Source of the DNA: JBEIFW01 sp046081125
GTDB taxonomy: Bacteria; Actinomycetota; Acidimicrobiia; Acidimicrobiales; Ilumatobacteraceae
Reading direction: 5' to 3'
DNA: 64,000 nt
NCBI GenBank assembly: GCA_046081125.1
Contig: JBJTVH010000033.1
Span: 8,040-72,039, forward strand
A program made the translations under genes and the position numbers. This document shows positions 26,420 to 34,354 of this stretch, piece by piece. How positions within the stretch are numbered: position 1 is the stretch's first letter; every line of letters starts with the position of its first letter. A model generated the notes under the pieces. It saw only the letters and a program-made list of their open reading frames with translations, was not told the DNA's origin and did not search any database.

Positions 26420-26478
26420 CGGGCCCTGCACCGGGCCCGTCACCGGACCCGTCACCGGGCCCGTCACCGGGCCCCCGT
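26419..26478. repeat. 12-bp tandem repeat between methyltransferase and glycosyltransferase genes
   Basis: Three close copies of a 12-base unit CCGGRCCCGTCA (26431-26466) are flanked by partial copies. On the minus strand each unit reads GTGACGGGYCCG, an in-frame GTG start candidate for the GT4 gene. The methyltransferase stop lies in the first unit. Confidence 0.8.
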
Positions 26479-27234
26479 GCGCACCGCGGTCGCCACCATC
26501 GCATTGCCCGCCGGTGCGGCGAACCGGCCGGCCAGGCGCTCGACCCGATCGATCACGGGTGCGAGCCGCTGGGGCAGGCGCGCGAGTTCCCCGACGATGG
26601 GCGGGAGCACGTGGAAGACCTCGCAGGACTGCACCGTCCACCCCGGCGCAGCGAGCAGACCGGTGAGGGCGACCCGGTCGAGCAGGCTGATGTGGCCGAC
26701 CTCGTCGTCGAGCCGCCGGACGTGGGCCGGCGCGAGCCGCCGGCCCAGGCGCCGCAACGCCGCCTGGTCGTTCGGCGTGGTCACCACAAGCGTGCCGGCG
26801 CACACCCGGCGCAACTCGTCGAGCAGTGCGGTCAACCGTTCAGCGGGAAGGTGCTCGATCACCTCCGAGCACAGCACGGTGTCGAAGGACCGGTCGGCGA
26901 AAGGCAGCGCGGTCCCGTCGGCGACCACGACCCGGCCGGCGGCGTGCGCAGCGGCCCGCTCGCAGTACCCGACCGCCAGATCACAGCCCACGGCGACGGC
27001 CCCGGCGTGCCGGGCGACGGCGAGGTAGTCCCCCGTTCCGCAGCCCACGTCGAGCACCCGACGACCCGGCGCGCTCGCCTGCCGAACCTGCACCGCAACG
27101 GCGTCGAAGCGCCGGCGGTGGTAGCGACGGTCCCAGAACGACTTGGCGCCGTAGCGGTCGACGACGGCCGCCTCCCGCTCGTAGCGATCGCGGACCGAGG
27201 GGTCGGAGGGCAACGGCACTTCGATGGCGGTCAT
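26464..27234 (-). CDS. SAM-dependent methyltransferase, class I
   Basis: A 256-residue methyltransferase. SAM-binding motif I VLDVGCGTGDYL lies near residues 60-71, the acidic residue after strand 2 in GCDLA near 84, LPFADRSFDTVLCSEVIEHL near 109-128 and a later VVTTPN near 150. The C-terminal half is longer than a bare methyltransferase core and includes a possible amphipathic region, suggesting a lipid-linked glycan or polyprenyl substrate. The ATG overlaps the stop of the upstream membrane protein (ATGA). Confidence 0.85.
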   Translation of the reverse strand: MTAIEVPLPSDPSVRDRYEREAAVVDRYGAKSFWDRRYHRRRFDAVAVQVRQASAPGRRVLDVGCGTGDYLAVARHAGAVAVGCDLAVGYCERAAAHAAGRVVVADGTALPFADRSFDTVLCSEVIEHLPAERLTALLDELRRVCAGTLVVTTPNDQAALRRLGRRLAPAHVRRLDDEVGHISLLDRVALTGLLAAPGWTVQSCEVFHVLPPIVGELARLPQRLAPVIDRVERLAGRFAAPAGNAMVATAVRTGAR

Positions 27235-28748
27235 GTTCGGCTCCCGGATGACTTCGGCGGTTCAGCTGACGGTTGAGACGACGATTCAGGCGACGGTTCG
27301 GGGACGGCGAGGACGGCGGCGCCGCCCGCCTGCCAGACGGCGGGGAACGCGGTGGTGAGGGGCCGGGGGCCGCCGGGGACGACCAGGACGTAGGCCGTGC
27401 CGAGCGCGCGGGCCGCGGCCGTCGGATCGGCCGCCGAACGGAAGAGCCGGTTGACCGCGACGGCGGTCGTGCGCTCGTCGGGGCCGTACAGCCATCGCAG
27501 GTCGCCACCGGATCGGACCGGCCGATCTGCGAGCGCGCCGACCCACCAGCCGAGCGGCGCCCCGCCGACGTCGGACACGGCGATCGGGGATCCGGGCGGG
27601 GTGGCGCTGCGCAGCCACGCCGCAGCGGCCGCCGTCTCGGGGGCGACCACGCGGTAGCGCTCGACCGCGGCACCGAACGACCCGATCCCGAGTGCGACCG
27701 CAGCGGCGGCGGTGGTCGCGCCGAGCCCGACCGCGGCGAGCCCGAGCCGCAGCTGGCGGGGCGGTCGCACTCGGACGCACCCGAGGAGCAGGGACCACCC
27801 GGCGAGCCCGGCGAGGACCGCCAACACGGGCCCGTCGTGCAGGTACCGGGGTTCGCCGGTGACGCCCAGCGCAACGGACCACCCGGCGCAACACGCCAAG
27901 GCCGTCGCGCCCAGCGCCGTGGTCGGCCGCCGCTGCGCGACACCGGCCACTGCGAGCGCGACCACGGCGCCGCCCACGACGACGGTAAGTAGCCAGGCCG
28001 GGCCCAGGATGCGCTCGGCCGCCGCAACCGATACCCGGGGCCGGTCAGCCGCCGTTGCGGCGGCGAGGACGAGCGGGCCGTGGAGCACAGCGGCGAGCGC
28101 CGCGAGCGCCACGAGCGCCACGAGTCCCCGGCTGCGAGCCGAGTGGGGGCGGGCGGGTTGCGCCGGCAGCGCGACCACCACGGCGACGGCCGCCGCGACC
28201 GCCGCCGTGACGAGGTGCGACGTCGCCACGGTGGCGAGGCCGGCCAGCACCGCCGGAGCGAGCGGACCACCCCGCCGGTACCGGGCGGCGGCGTGGACGG
28301 TGACGAGACCGGTGGCGAGCCCGATCGCCTGTGGGAACCCGCCCCAGGCGACGACCTCGGCCCCGGCTGCGCTTGCGACGGCGGCAGCTACGCCGACGGC
28401 AGTGGCCGTACGGCCCGCGGCTCGACCGATCCAGATGATCGCCAACCCGAGCAGCACGCCGGCAACAGCTCCGAGACCCGCCACGGCGTAGCGAGGGCCG
28501 ACCACCGCGTCGAAGAGCCCGGCCAGCCACGGCACCACCGGCGGATACCCGGTGATCGCCGGCGCGCCCGGTGCTCCCCGCCACGAAGCGGCATGCCGCA
28601 GCCAGTTGCCCATGTCGATCGTCGCCGGCGAGGGGCCCCGAGCGAGCACGACGAACCGCCAGGCCGCCAACCCGACGATGAGGGTCGGCGCGAGCACGGG
28701 GGCCGACCGCACCGCGGCACGTTCGAGCGCCACACCAAGGGGCCTCAT
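27231..28748 (-). CDS. Multi-pass membrane protein B, candidate GT-C glycosyltransferase
   Basis: A 505-residue protein with about 10-12 membrane helices. It is a paralogue of the protein at 29935-31455. Shared landmarks are IDMGNWL with Asp45 directly after the first helix, GYPPVVPWL near 65, EVVAWGGFPQAIGL near 130, ATSHLV near 170 and a C-terminal soluble segment with GGAPLGWWV. An acidic residue in the first outer loop and a soluble C-terminal domain are the layout of GT-C enzymes that use polyprenyl-phosphate sugars. Start and stop overlap both neighbours (ATGA). The specific reaction is not known. Confidence 0.75.
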   Translation of the reverse strand: MRPLGVALERAAVRSAPVLAPTLIVGLAAWRFVVLARGPSPATIDMGNWLRHAASWRGAPGAPAITGYPPVVPWLAGLFDAVVGPRYAVAGLGAVAGVLLGLAIIWIGRAAGRTATAVGVAAAVASAAGAEVVAWGGFPQAIGLATGLVTVHAAARYRRGGPLAPAVLAGLATVATSHLVTAAVAAAVAVVVALPAQPARPHSARSRGLVALVALAALAAVLHGPLVLAAATAADRPRVSVAAAERILGPAWLLTVVVGGAVVALAVAGVAQRRPTTALGATALACCAGWSVALGVTGEPRYLHDGPVLAVLAGLAGWSLLLGCVRVRPPRQLRLGLAAVGLGATTAAAAVALGIGSFGAAVERYRVVAPETAAAAAWLRSATPPGSPIAVSDVGGAPLGWWVGALADRPVRSGGDLRWLYGPDERTTAVAVNRLFRSAADPTAAARALGTAYVLVVPGGPRPLTTAFPAVWQAGGAAVLAVPEPSPESSSQPSAEPPKSSGSRT

Positions 28749-29938
28749 CGGGCTCGCCACCACAACGCGTCGCTCTGCCGTCGATCGGGCTCGTCCTCCC
28801 ACACCCACACCGACACTTCTGCGGTCGCGCCGAACGGCGCTGCGTCGCCCTCGAGCTCGACTCGTTCGGCCGCCCCGGCCGCGAGCGTGACGGTCCTCGC
28901 CACGCCCAGGACGCTCGCCTGTTCCCAGGGGCGATCGAGACCGGGCGGTGCGACGATGAACCACACCTGACCGGTCACCGATCGGTCCGAACGGTTCGCG
29001 ACCATCGCCACGACCCGAGTTCGATCGGCGGCGAGCTGCGGTGCTTCCAGATCGATGATCGCGAGGCGACCCGATGGCGCGCCCAGGCGATCGATGCGCT
29101 CGTCACCGGGCAACTCGAGCGGAGGACCGTCGACGGCGACGTCGTCGATTACCCCCGCTGCGTCCCGGAGCCGCACGCCGAGCACGTAGCGGCCGGGCGG
29201 GAGCGGGACATCGGTGTCGAGCTCGAACGAGGCCTGCACCGGGCCGCCGGTCACCGGGGCCCGCCCCAGGTCCACGTTTCGGGCGATCCCTCCGACGCGT
29301 TGCGCCCGGACCTCAGCGACGAGGCCCCGAGCCGGATCGTCCGCGCCCGTGTCGAGGCGCACCCTGCCCCGCACCGTTGCCCGGACGAAGGGACCGCTCG
29401 TGCGGGCCCATGCCACGACGTCGGACAGGATCGCCGGCCCGGTCGGCGATCCCCCACGGCGAAGCACCGGCCCGGTCGGCACGACCGTCACCTGACCGGT
29501 GACCATGGTGCCGTCCCCATGGACCCACCGACCGCCGGCGAGCTCCCGGTGGACGTAGACCCAGACCTCGTAGCGCCCGGCCGCCACGGGGATCGGCTCG
29601 TCCCAGCGCAGTTCGACCCGGCGCTCCGGCCCAACGACGAGCTCCTGGCGGCTCGAACGCGCCACGGCCCGCTGCCACGCTTCCCCATCACCGGGCGGGG
29701 CGAGCACGAACCACACCCGCGCCCGGTGTGGGACCCCGTCGTTGTTCACGACCGTCGTCCCCAACGTCACCGACCCACCGGCGGCGTCCGCGGACGTGGC
29801 GCTGAGCGCGACCGTCCGACGCCGCTCCGGGGAGACGGCGTGCGCGCGCCAGCCCACGGTCGCGATCGGCGCGAGCAGCGCCACGACCGCGACCGGCAGT
29901 AGCTGCCGTCGCCACGACCACCGGCGCCGACGCGTCAC
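28745..29938 (-). CDS. Exported beta-rich protein with duplicated domain
   Basis: A 397-residue protein with a basic N-terminus and one hydrophobic helix (about 13-30), acting as a signal anchor. The rest is beta-rich, with an internal duplication: VWFVLAPPGDGEAWQRA at about 75-91 and VWFIVAPPGLDRPWEQA at about 325-341, each followed by a matching sandwich-like segment (YEVWVYV and AEVSVWV). A third domain lies between them. It resembles CARDB/Ig-like adhesion modules, although no family is certain. It sits between two paralogous membrane proteins and overlaps both (GTGA and ATGA), implying a fixed complex. Confidence 0.75.
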   Translation of the reverse strand: MTRRRRWSWRRQLLPVAVVALLAPIATVGWRAHAVSPERRRTVALSATSADAAGGSVTLGTTVVNNDGVPHRARVWFVLAPPGDGEAWQRAVARSSRQELVVGPERRVELRWDEPIPVAAGRYEVWVYVHRELAGGRWVHGDGTMVTGQVTVVPTGPVLRRGGSPTGPAILSDVVAWARTSGPFVRATVRGRVRLDTGADDPARGLVAEVRAQRVGGIARNVDLGRAPVTGGPVQASFELDTDVPLPPGRYVLGVRLRDAAGVIDDVAVDGPPLELPGDERIDRLGAPSGRLAIIDLEAPQLAADRTRVVAMVANRSDRSVTGQVWFIVAPPGLDRPWEQASVLGVARTVTLAAGAAERVELEGDAAPFGATAEVSVWVWEDEPDRRQSDALWWRAR

Positions 29939-31455
29939 GGCGTCCCCACGGCGACGACGAGGACGTCGGGATTGGCAACGACGACGATCCCCCCGGCAGC
30001 TTCGAGCACTGCGGGGTCCAGCCCTGCGAACCCGTCCCAGGCGGCCGGCAGGAACAGGTAGGACACCCCGGCGTCACGGGCCCGCTGGAACGAGCTCGGG
30101 TCAGGGAAGGTCTCGAAGATGCGTTGGGACTTGCGGGCGCGCTCGCGCTCCTCGGCGACGTTTAGCCACACCAACAGGGATCCGGCCAGTGCTGGTCGCC
30201 GGCCGGCCCCCTCGACCCACCATCCGAACGGCCCGCCCCGCACGGGTGGAACGGCGACCACCGCGCCCGGCGGCGTCCGGTCGCGCAAGTAGGCGAAGCC
30301 GTCGAACGACCCCGGCCCGACGACGGTGTAGTAGCTGCGCTGCAGCTCGAAGAACACGGCGCCCTGCCAAGCCACCGCGACCGCGAGCGCACCGACGACC
30401 GCCCGCAGCGGCCACCTCGCCCACGCGAACCCGACCCGGACGAGCACCGCAACGACCGCCGCCGACCAGGCCGCGAGACCCACCACCGTCAACTGCGGCA
30501 GCAGGTAATGGAAGCGCGACTCGCGCAACATCAGGATGCAGGTGGCCCACGTGGCGAATCCCGAGGAGACCAGCAGCCACACCGGGTCGCGGCGCCGCCC
30601 CACCAGGAGCACCGGCGCTGCGGCCGCGACGACCACGGCGAGTTGCCATCCGAAATCGGCCTCCCGGAACAGCCGCTGCATCGACCCGAGGTGATCCCCC
30701 AGTCCGGGCGATGCCGACTCCATCCGGTTCCAACTGCTCACGAGCACCGTGCGGACGAGATCGCGGTAGACGAACACGAGCGGGACGCAGCACACCGCCA
30801 CCCGCACACACCAACCGGCGTAGCTGCGGGCCAGCACACGGCGGTGACCCGCCGCGAGTGCGAGCGCGCCGGCGGCGTGGAAACAGGCATGGACACCGAC
30901 CACGACGAGGGTGAGGTGCGACGTCGCCCCGATCGCGGCCACGCACAGGCCGTCGATCCATCGAGCGCGCCCCCCGTGTTGACAACGCACGAGCCCGACG
31001 AGCGCCACCGGCCACAACCCGAGCGACAGCAGCTGGGGATACCCGCCCCAGGCCGTCGCCTCCCCGATGGCGCTTGCACACAGCAGTGCGCCCCCGGCCG
31101 CGGCAGCGATCCATCCGTCGGCGACACGACGCAGTAGCCACCAGGTCCCCAGCGCCGGCGCGATGCCGCTGCCAGCCCCGAGGAGCATCACCCCGATCGG
31201 GATGCCCACGACCGACGTGACCGCCACGGTCAGCACGGGTACCAGCGGGGGATAGGCCGTCGGCAGGGGCCGCACGCCCTGCCCCAGCGCCGCCCAACCG
31301 TAGGCCAGCCAGTTCCCGGGATCCGGTCCCGACGGCACGCCGGCCGACCAGAAGCTGCCAAACCGGAACACGAACGCCACCGCAGCCGCGAGTGCGAACA
31401 CGACCACCGACCGCCGCTCACTCCCGGGTTCGGTGTCGTCGACCGCTGCGGCCAT
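29935..31455 (-). CDS. Multi-pass membrane protein A, candidate GT-C glycosyltransferase
   Basis: A 506-residue paralogue of protein B (27231-28748), with about 11 membrane helices. Asp45 in PDPGNWL follows the first helix at the same residue number as in B. Then come AYPPLVPVL near 67, EATAWGGYPQLLSL near 131, ATSHLTL near 172, and a C-terminal outer segment with RGGPFGWWV and a likely soluble domain. The pattern suggests polyprenyl-phosphate-sugar-dependent transfer outside the membrane. An in-frame ATG at 31476 would add seven residues. Its stop overlaps the next gene's GTG start. Confidence 0.75.
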   Translation of the reverse strand: MAAAVDDTEPGSERRSVVVFALAAAVAFVFRFGSFWSAGVPSGPDPGNWLAYGWAALGQGVRPLPTAYPPLVPVLTVAVTSVVGIPIGVMLLGAGSGIAPALGTWWLLRRVADGWIAAAAGGALLCASAIGEATAWGGYPQLLSLGLWPVALVGLVRCQHGGRARWIDGLCVAAIGATSHLTLVVVGVHACFHAAGALALAAGHRRVLARSYAGWCVRVAVCCVPLVFVYRDLVRTVLVSSWNRMESASPGLGDHLGSMQRLFREADFGWQLAVVVAAAAPVLLVGRRRDPVWLLVSSGFATWATCILMLRESRFHYLLPQLTVVGLAAWSAAVVAVLVRVGFAWARWPLRAVVGALAVAVAWQGAVFFELQRSYYTVVGPGSFDGFAYLRDRTPPGAVVAVPPVRGGPFGWWVEGAGRRPALAGSLLVWLNVAEERERARKSQRIFETFPDPSSFQRARDAGVSYLFLPAAWDGFAGLDPAVLEAAGGIVVVANPDVLVVAVGTP

Positions 31456-31486
31456 GCCATTCGATCGGCACGACATCGTCGAGCGT

Positions 31487-31505
31487 GAAGGTTCCTTGAA
31501 CCTTC
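31487..31505. promoter_or_regulatory. Perfect 8-bp inverted repeat before membrane protein A
   Basis: GAAGGTTC-CTT-GAACCTTC lies in the only real gap of the cassette, between the GT2 stop and the start of membrane protein A. It could be an RNA hairpin controlling read-through or translation, or a protein-binding palindrome. Confidence 0.5.
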
Positions 31506-31532
31506 CTCGACCAGTGCCTGCTGCCTACCCCG

Positions 31533-32765
31533 TCACCGCGCCGGCGACGACCGGGGTGCCCGGCGCGACGGGCGTTCGGTGCCGGCCCGGTGGAACCGGC
31601 GCCGACCGTGCACGACGAGGCGAACCACACCGCACCCGGCCACCACCGACGCACCGGCGATGATCGCCGCCTGCGCCAGCCCGGCGAACGCTTCGGCCCG
31701 GCGGGGCGATCCGTCGAACACGGTGACCAGCAACAGGCCGAGATCAAGGCCGAGGCCGAGGGCGAGCGATACGAGGCCGCTGCGTCGGACCCGACGCAGG
31801 GCACGGTCGTCGTCAGCGCCGCCGGGACGTCGCCGCCCCGGTCGAACCGGACCGAATGCGCCGAGCAGGAAGCCGGCCAAGGCCGCCTGGACGCCGAGCA
31901 CGATGAGGATCGGGGCGAAGAAGCGGGGTTGCCAGACCAGCGAGCCGAACCCGACGCCCGCAGGAGAGACCAGATGCCAGAGGCTCAGCAGCAGGCCGAG
32001 CGCAGCGACGAGCAAGCCGGGCAGGACGAGCACCAGATCCGGTGCGAGCAGCAGGATCGTCTTCAGGTGCCGCCACCCGTCCCGGAAGGTGTCGAGCTTC
32101 GACTCCCCGATACGGGACCGGTAGCCGGTGGGGATCTCCCGCACCGCCCAGCCCGAGCGTCCGGCCGCGATCAGCATCTCCGACGCGAACTCCATGCCGG
32201 TCGAGCGCAGATCGAGCTCCCCGAGCCCGGTGCGGCGGAACGCCCGGAACCCGGACTGGCTGTCGGTCAGGCGCTCCGGCCCTCCGGCGCGCCGGACGAG
32301 GAACGTGAGCGCCGGCGTGCCGACGAACCGGTGGAGGAACGGCATCGTGCGCGCCGTGGCGCCGGTCCATCGAGCACCGAGCACGAGATCGGCCTGCCCG
32401 TCGCGCACCGGTGCCACCAGTTCCCCGATGCGATGGAGCGGGTACGTGCGGTCGGCGTCGGCCATCACCACGACCTCCCCCCGAGCGGCGGCGAACCCGG
32501 CGGCGAGCGCCGCGCCGTACCCGCGCACCGGCTGGTGCACGACCCGCGCGCCGGCCGCTGCGGCCAGTTCGGGGGATCCGTCCTGTGAGCCGTTGTCCGC
32601 GACGACGACCTCGCCGGTGAGCCCGGCGTCGGCGATCGCCTGGAACGCTTCCCCGACCACCTCGGCGACGCAACCCGCCTCGTCGAGGCAGGGCAGCACC
32701 ACCGAGACCACCGGCGCCGTCGGCGCCGCGGTCCGGTCGGGGCGGATGGCGACGCGCTGCGCCAT
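31533..32765 (-). CDS. GT2 glycosyltransferase, polyprenyl-phosphate sugar synthase-like
   Basis: A 410-residue protein. The N-terminal GT2 domain begins VVSVVLPCLDEAGCVAEV and carries VVADNGSQDGSPE near 55 and the DxD motif MADADRTYP near 100; the acceptor region QSGFRAFRR lies near 170. The C-terminal 170 residues contain four membrane helices, as in DPM1/GtrB-like enzymes that make polyprenyl-phosphate sugars. It could supply the lipid-linked donor for the two GT-C-like proteins downstream. The ATG overlaps the LPxTG gene stop by one base (TGATG). The sugar is unknown. Confidence 0.87.
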   Translation of the reverse strand: MAQRVAIRPDRTAAPTAPVVSVVLPCLDEAGCVAEVVGEAFQAIADAGLTGEVVVADNGSQDGSPELAAAAGARVVHQPVRGYGAALAAGFAAARGEVVVMADADRTYPLHRIGELVAPVRDGQADLVLGARWTGATARTMPFLHRFVGTPALTFLVRRAGGPERLTDSQSGFRAFRRTGLGELDLRSTGMEFASEMLIAAGRSGWAVREIPTGYRSRIGESKLDTFRDGWRHLKTILLLAPDLVLVLPGLLVAALGLLLSLWHLVSPAGVGFGSLVWQPRFFAPILIVLGVQAALAGFLLGAFGPVRPGRRRPGGADDDRALRRVRRSGLVSLALGLGLDLGLLLVTVFDGSPRRAEAFAGLAQAAIIAGASVVAGCGVVRLVVHGRRRFHRAGTERPSRRAPRSSPAR

Positions 32766-33238
32766 CAGCGGACCGGCGTGCGGCGGCGGGACGTGACGAC
32801 GAGACCGGCGCCGACGGCGACCACGGCTGCCCCGGCGACCAGGAGCACCGTCGTGTCCGAGCCGGTCGCGGGCAGTGGCGTGCCACCGACGTTCAGTGTC
32901 GCAGCGAGCACTCGGGTCGACCCGACGGGGTTCAATCCGGTAGCGGTGAGGGTTTGGGATCCCGACAGGGCAGCCGGGATGGTGACGGACGTGCTGAACG
33001 AGCCGGCCGCGGTCGTCATCACCGTGGACAGCACGGTCTGCGCCGTGCCGATCGTGATCGTGACCTGCGACAGCGGGGCATAGCCCGAGCCGGTCACCGT
33101 GATCGCTGCGCCCGGAGCCGGCGCGGTGTGGGAGACCGTCACCGTGCCGGTCGGCTCGTAGCTCGCCGCCGCCGGGCTCGCCACCGCGAGGAGGCACGTA
33201 GCAGCGAGCACGGGACGAAGGAAGGATCGAAGGTTCAT
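32765..33238 (-). CDS. LPxTG-type surface protein with Ig-like repeat
   Basis: A 157-residue secreted protein: signal peptide (1-25), one beta-sandwich module (about 27-115, with GSGYAPLSQVTITIG) and a classical sorting tail, LPATG at 122-126, a hydrophobic helix (128-149) and RRRTPVR. It is a probable sortase substrate, covalently anchored or polymerised. A clear ribosome site (TAGGAG) lies seven bases before the ATG. It heads the glycan cassette, so the surface protein may itself be the glycosylated product or a scaffold. The sortase at 5537-6892 is a possible partner. Confidence 0.88.
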   Translation of the reverse strand: MNLRSFLRPVLAATCLLAVASPAAASYEPTGTVTVSHTAPAPGAAITVTGSGYAPLSQVTITIGTAQTVLSTVMTTAAGSFSTSVTIPAALSGSQTLTATGLNPVGSTRVLAATLNVGGTPLPATGSDTTVLLVAGAAVVAVGAGLVVTSRRRTPVR

Positions 33239-33360
33239 GGTCGCTCCTACGGAATCTCTCTCCGCAATCGGCAACCGAACGAACGTTGTTGAGCCTCGGC
33301 GAACGAAGGAGCGTCGCGCACGACCCGCCGGGAACGCGCTCGTCGCCGCTATGCCTCGCC

Positions 33361-34221
33361 TCAGCGCGGCGGTGCCAGCAGCGCGAGCCCAGCGCCACGC
33401 CAGGCCGCAAACCGCTGCGCGACGGCTCGACCCACGAGGTAGCCCGCGCCGAGCACGACCATCCCGCCGACCCCGTCGAGCCAGTAGTGGTTGGCTGTGA
33501 CCATGATGCAGAACAGCGTCACGCCGGGATAGGCGACGACCAGCCAACGCATCCAGCGCCGGCGCACCAGCGGGTAGATCACGAACGAGCACCACAACGC
33601 CCAGGCACAGTGCAGGCTCGGCATTGCGGCGAACTGGTTCGACACCTTCTTGAGCGCCGTCGACTCGAAGTTCCACAGCCCGCCGACGGTCTTGAGCGTG
33701 TCTTCGAACCCGTAGGACGGCAGATTGCGCTCGGCCGAGATCCGGCCGCCGCCGTAGAGGCTCGCGGTGTCGTCGAGCAGTCGGGGAGGCATGAGGGGGA
33801 ACAACGAGAACCCGACCAACGCGAACGCCGTGGTGAACCCGAGCGTGTTGCGCCACGTCGGGAAGCGTTCGGGCGCATGCCGGAACAACCAGATGAACGC
33901 GACGAGCGTGACCACGAAGTGCGCAGAGCCGTAGAAGACGTTCATCACCCAGATGAAGCCGCGTAGGCCGACGAACAGCGACTGCACGTGGGGTTCGACG
34001 AAGAGGCCGACCGACCGCTCGAGATCGATGATCTTGCGGGCGTTGTCGAACGCCTCGATCGGTTCCTGCCCCGGCTGCAGGCCCGCCGAACCGAACACGT
34101 TCCGGACCAGCGTGTATAGCGCGTAGAAGCTGACGATGATGCCGAGCTCTTTCCACCAGGCGAGCTGGCGCGCCGGCCGGGCGGTTCGCCCGTGCGCGCC
34201 GAGATCGTCCGCAAGCTGCAT
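33361..34221 (-). CDS. PAP2-superfamily membrane phosphatase/transferase (inositol phosphorylceramide synthase-like)
   Basis: A 286-residue protein with about six membrane helices. The PAP2 catalytic motifs are FAAMPSLHCAWA with His204 and TANHYWLDGVGG with His245 and Asp249. Together with the long N-terminal region this is the layout of Aur1/IPC-synthase-like enzymes, which transfer a phospho-head group between lipids; a plain lipid or polyprenyl-diphosphate phosphatase is the alternative. It lies just upstream of the glycan cassette on the same strand. A TAACCT box seven bases before the ATG supports the start. Confidence 0.85.
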   Translation of the reverse strand: MQLADDLGAHGRTARPARQLAWWKELGIIVSFYALYTLVRNVFGSAGLQPGQEPIEAFDNARKIIDLERSVGLFVEPHVQSLFVGLRGFIWVMNVFYGSAHFVVTLVAFIWLFRHAPERFPTWRNTLGFTTAFALVGFSLFPLMPPRLLDDTASLYGGGRISAERNLPSYGFEDTLKTVGGLWNFESTALKKVSNQFAAMPSLHCAWALWCSFVIYPLVRRRWMRWLVVAYPGVTLFCIMVTANHYWLDGVGGMVVLGAGYLVGRAVAQRFAAWRGAGLALLAPPR

Positions 34222-34228
34222 CGCGCGA

Positions 34229-34234
34229 AGGTTA
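34229..34234 (-). promoter_or_regulatory. -10 box, likely leaderless transcript
   Basis: TAACCT (minus strand) is seven bases before the ATG of the PAP2 gene. Confidence 0.45.
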
Positions 34235-34354
34235 CGTCAGCATGGACACCATGTGTGCGGGCGGAATCCCGACGGGTCGTACGGACCGACGCCGGATCGG
34301 GGCAGCGGGCTGGTTGACTACCGGGTGCAACCGCCGTCACGTCCGGAGGAACCG

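Noticed and set aside
34314..34342. TTGACT with a TCACGT 17 bases downstream as promoter of the LppX-like gene
   Set aside because: The -10 partner is poor and overlaps the region just before the ribosome site; not enough support.
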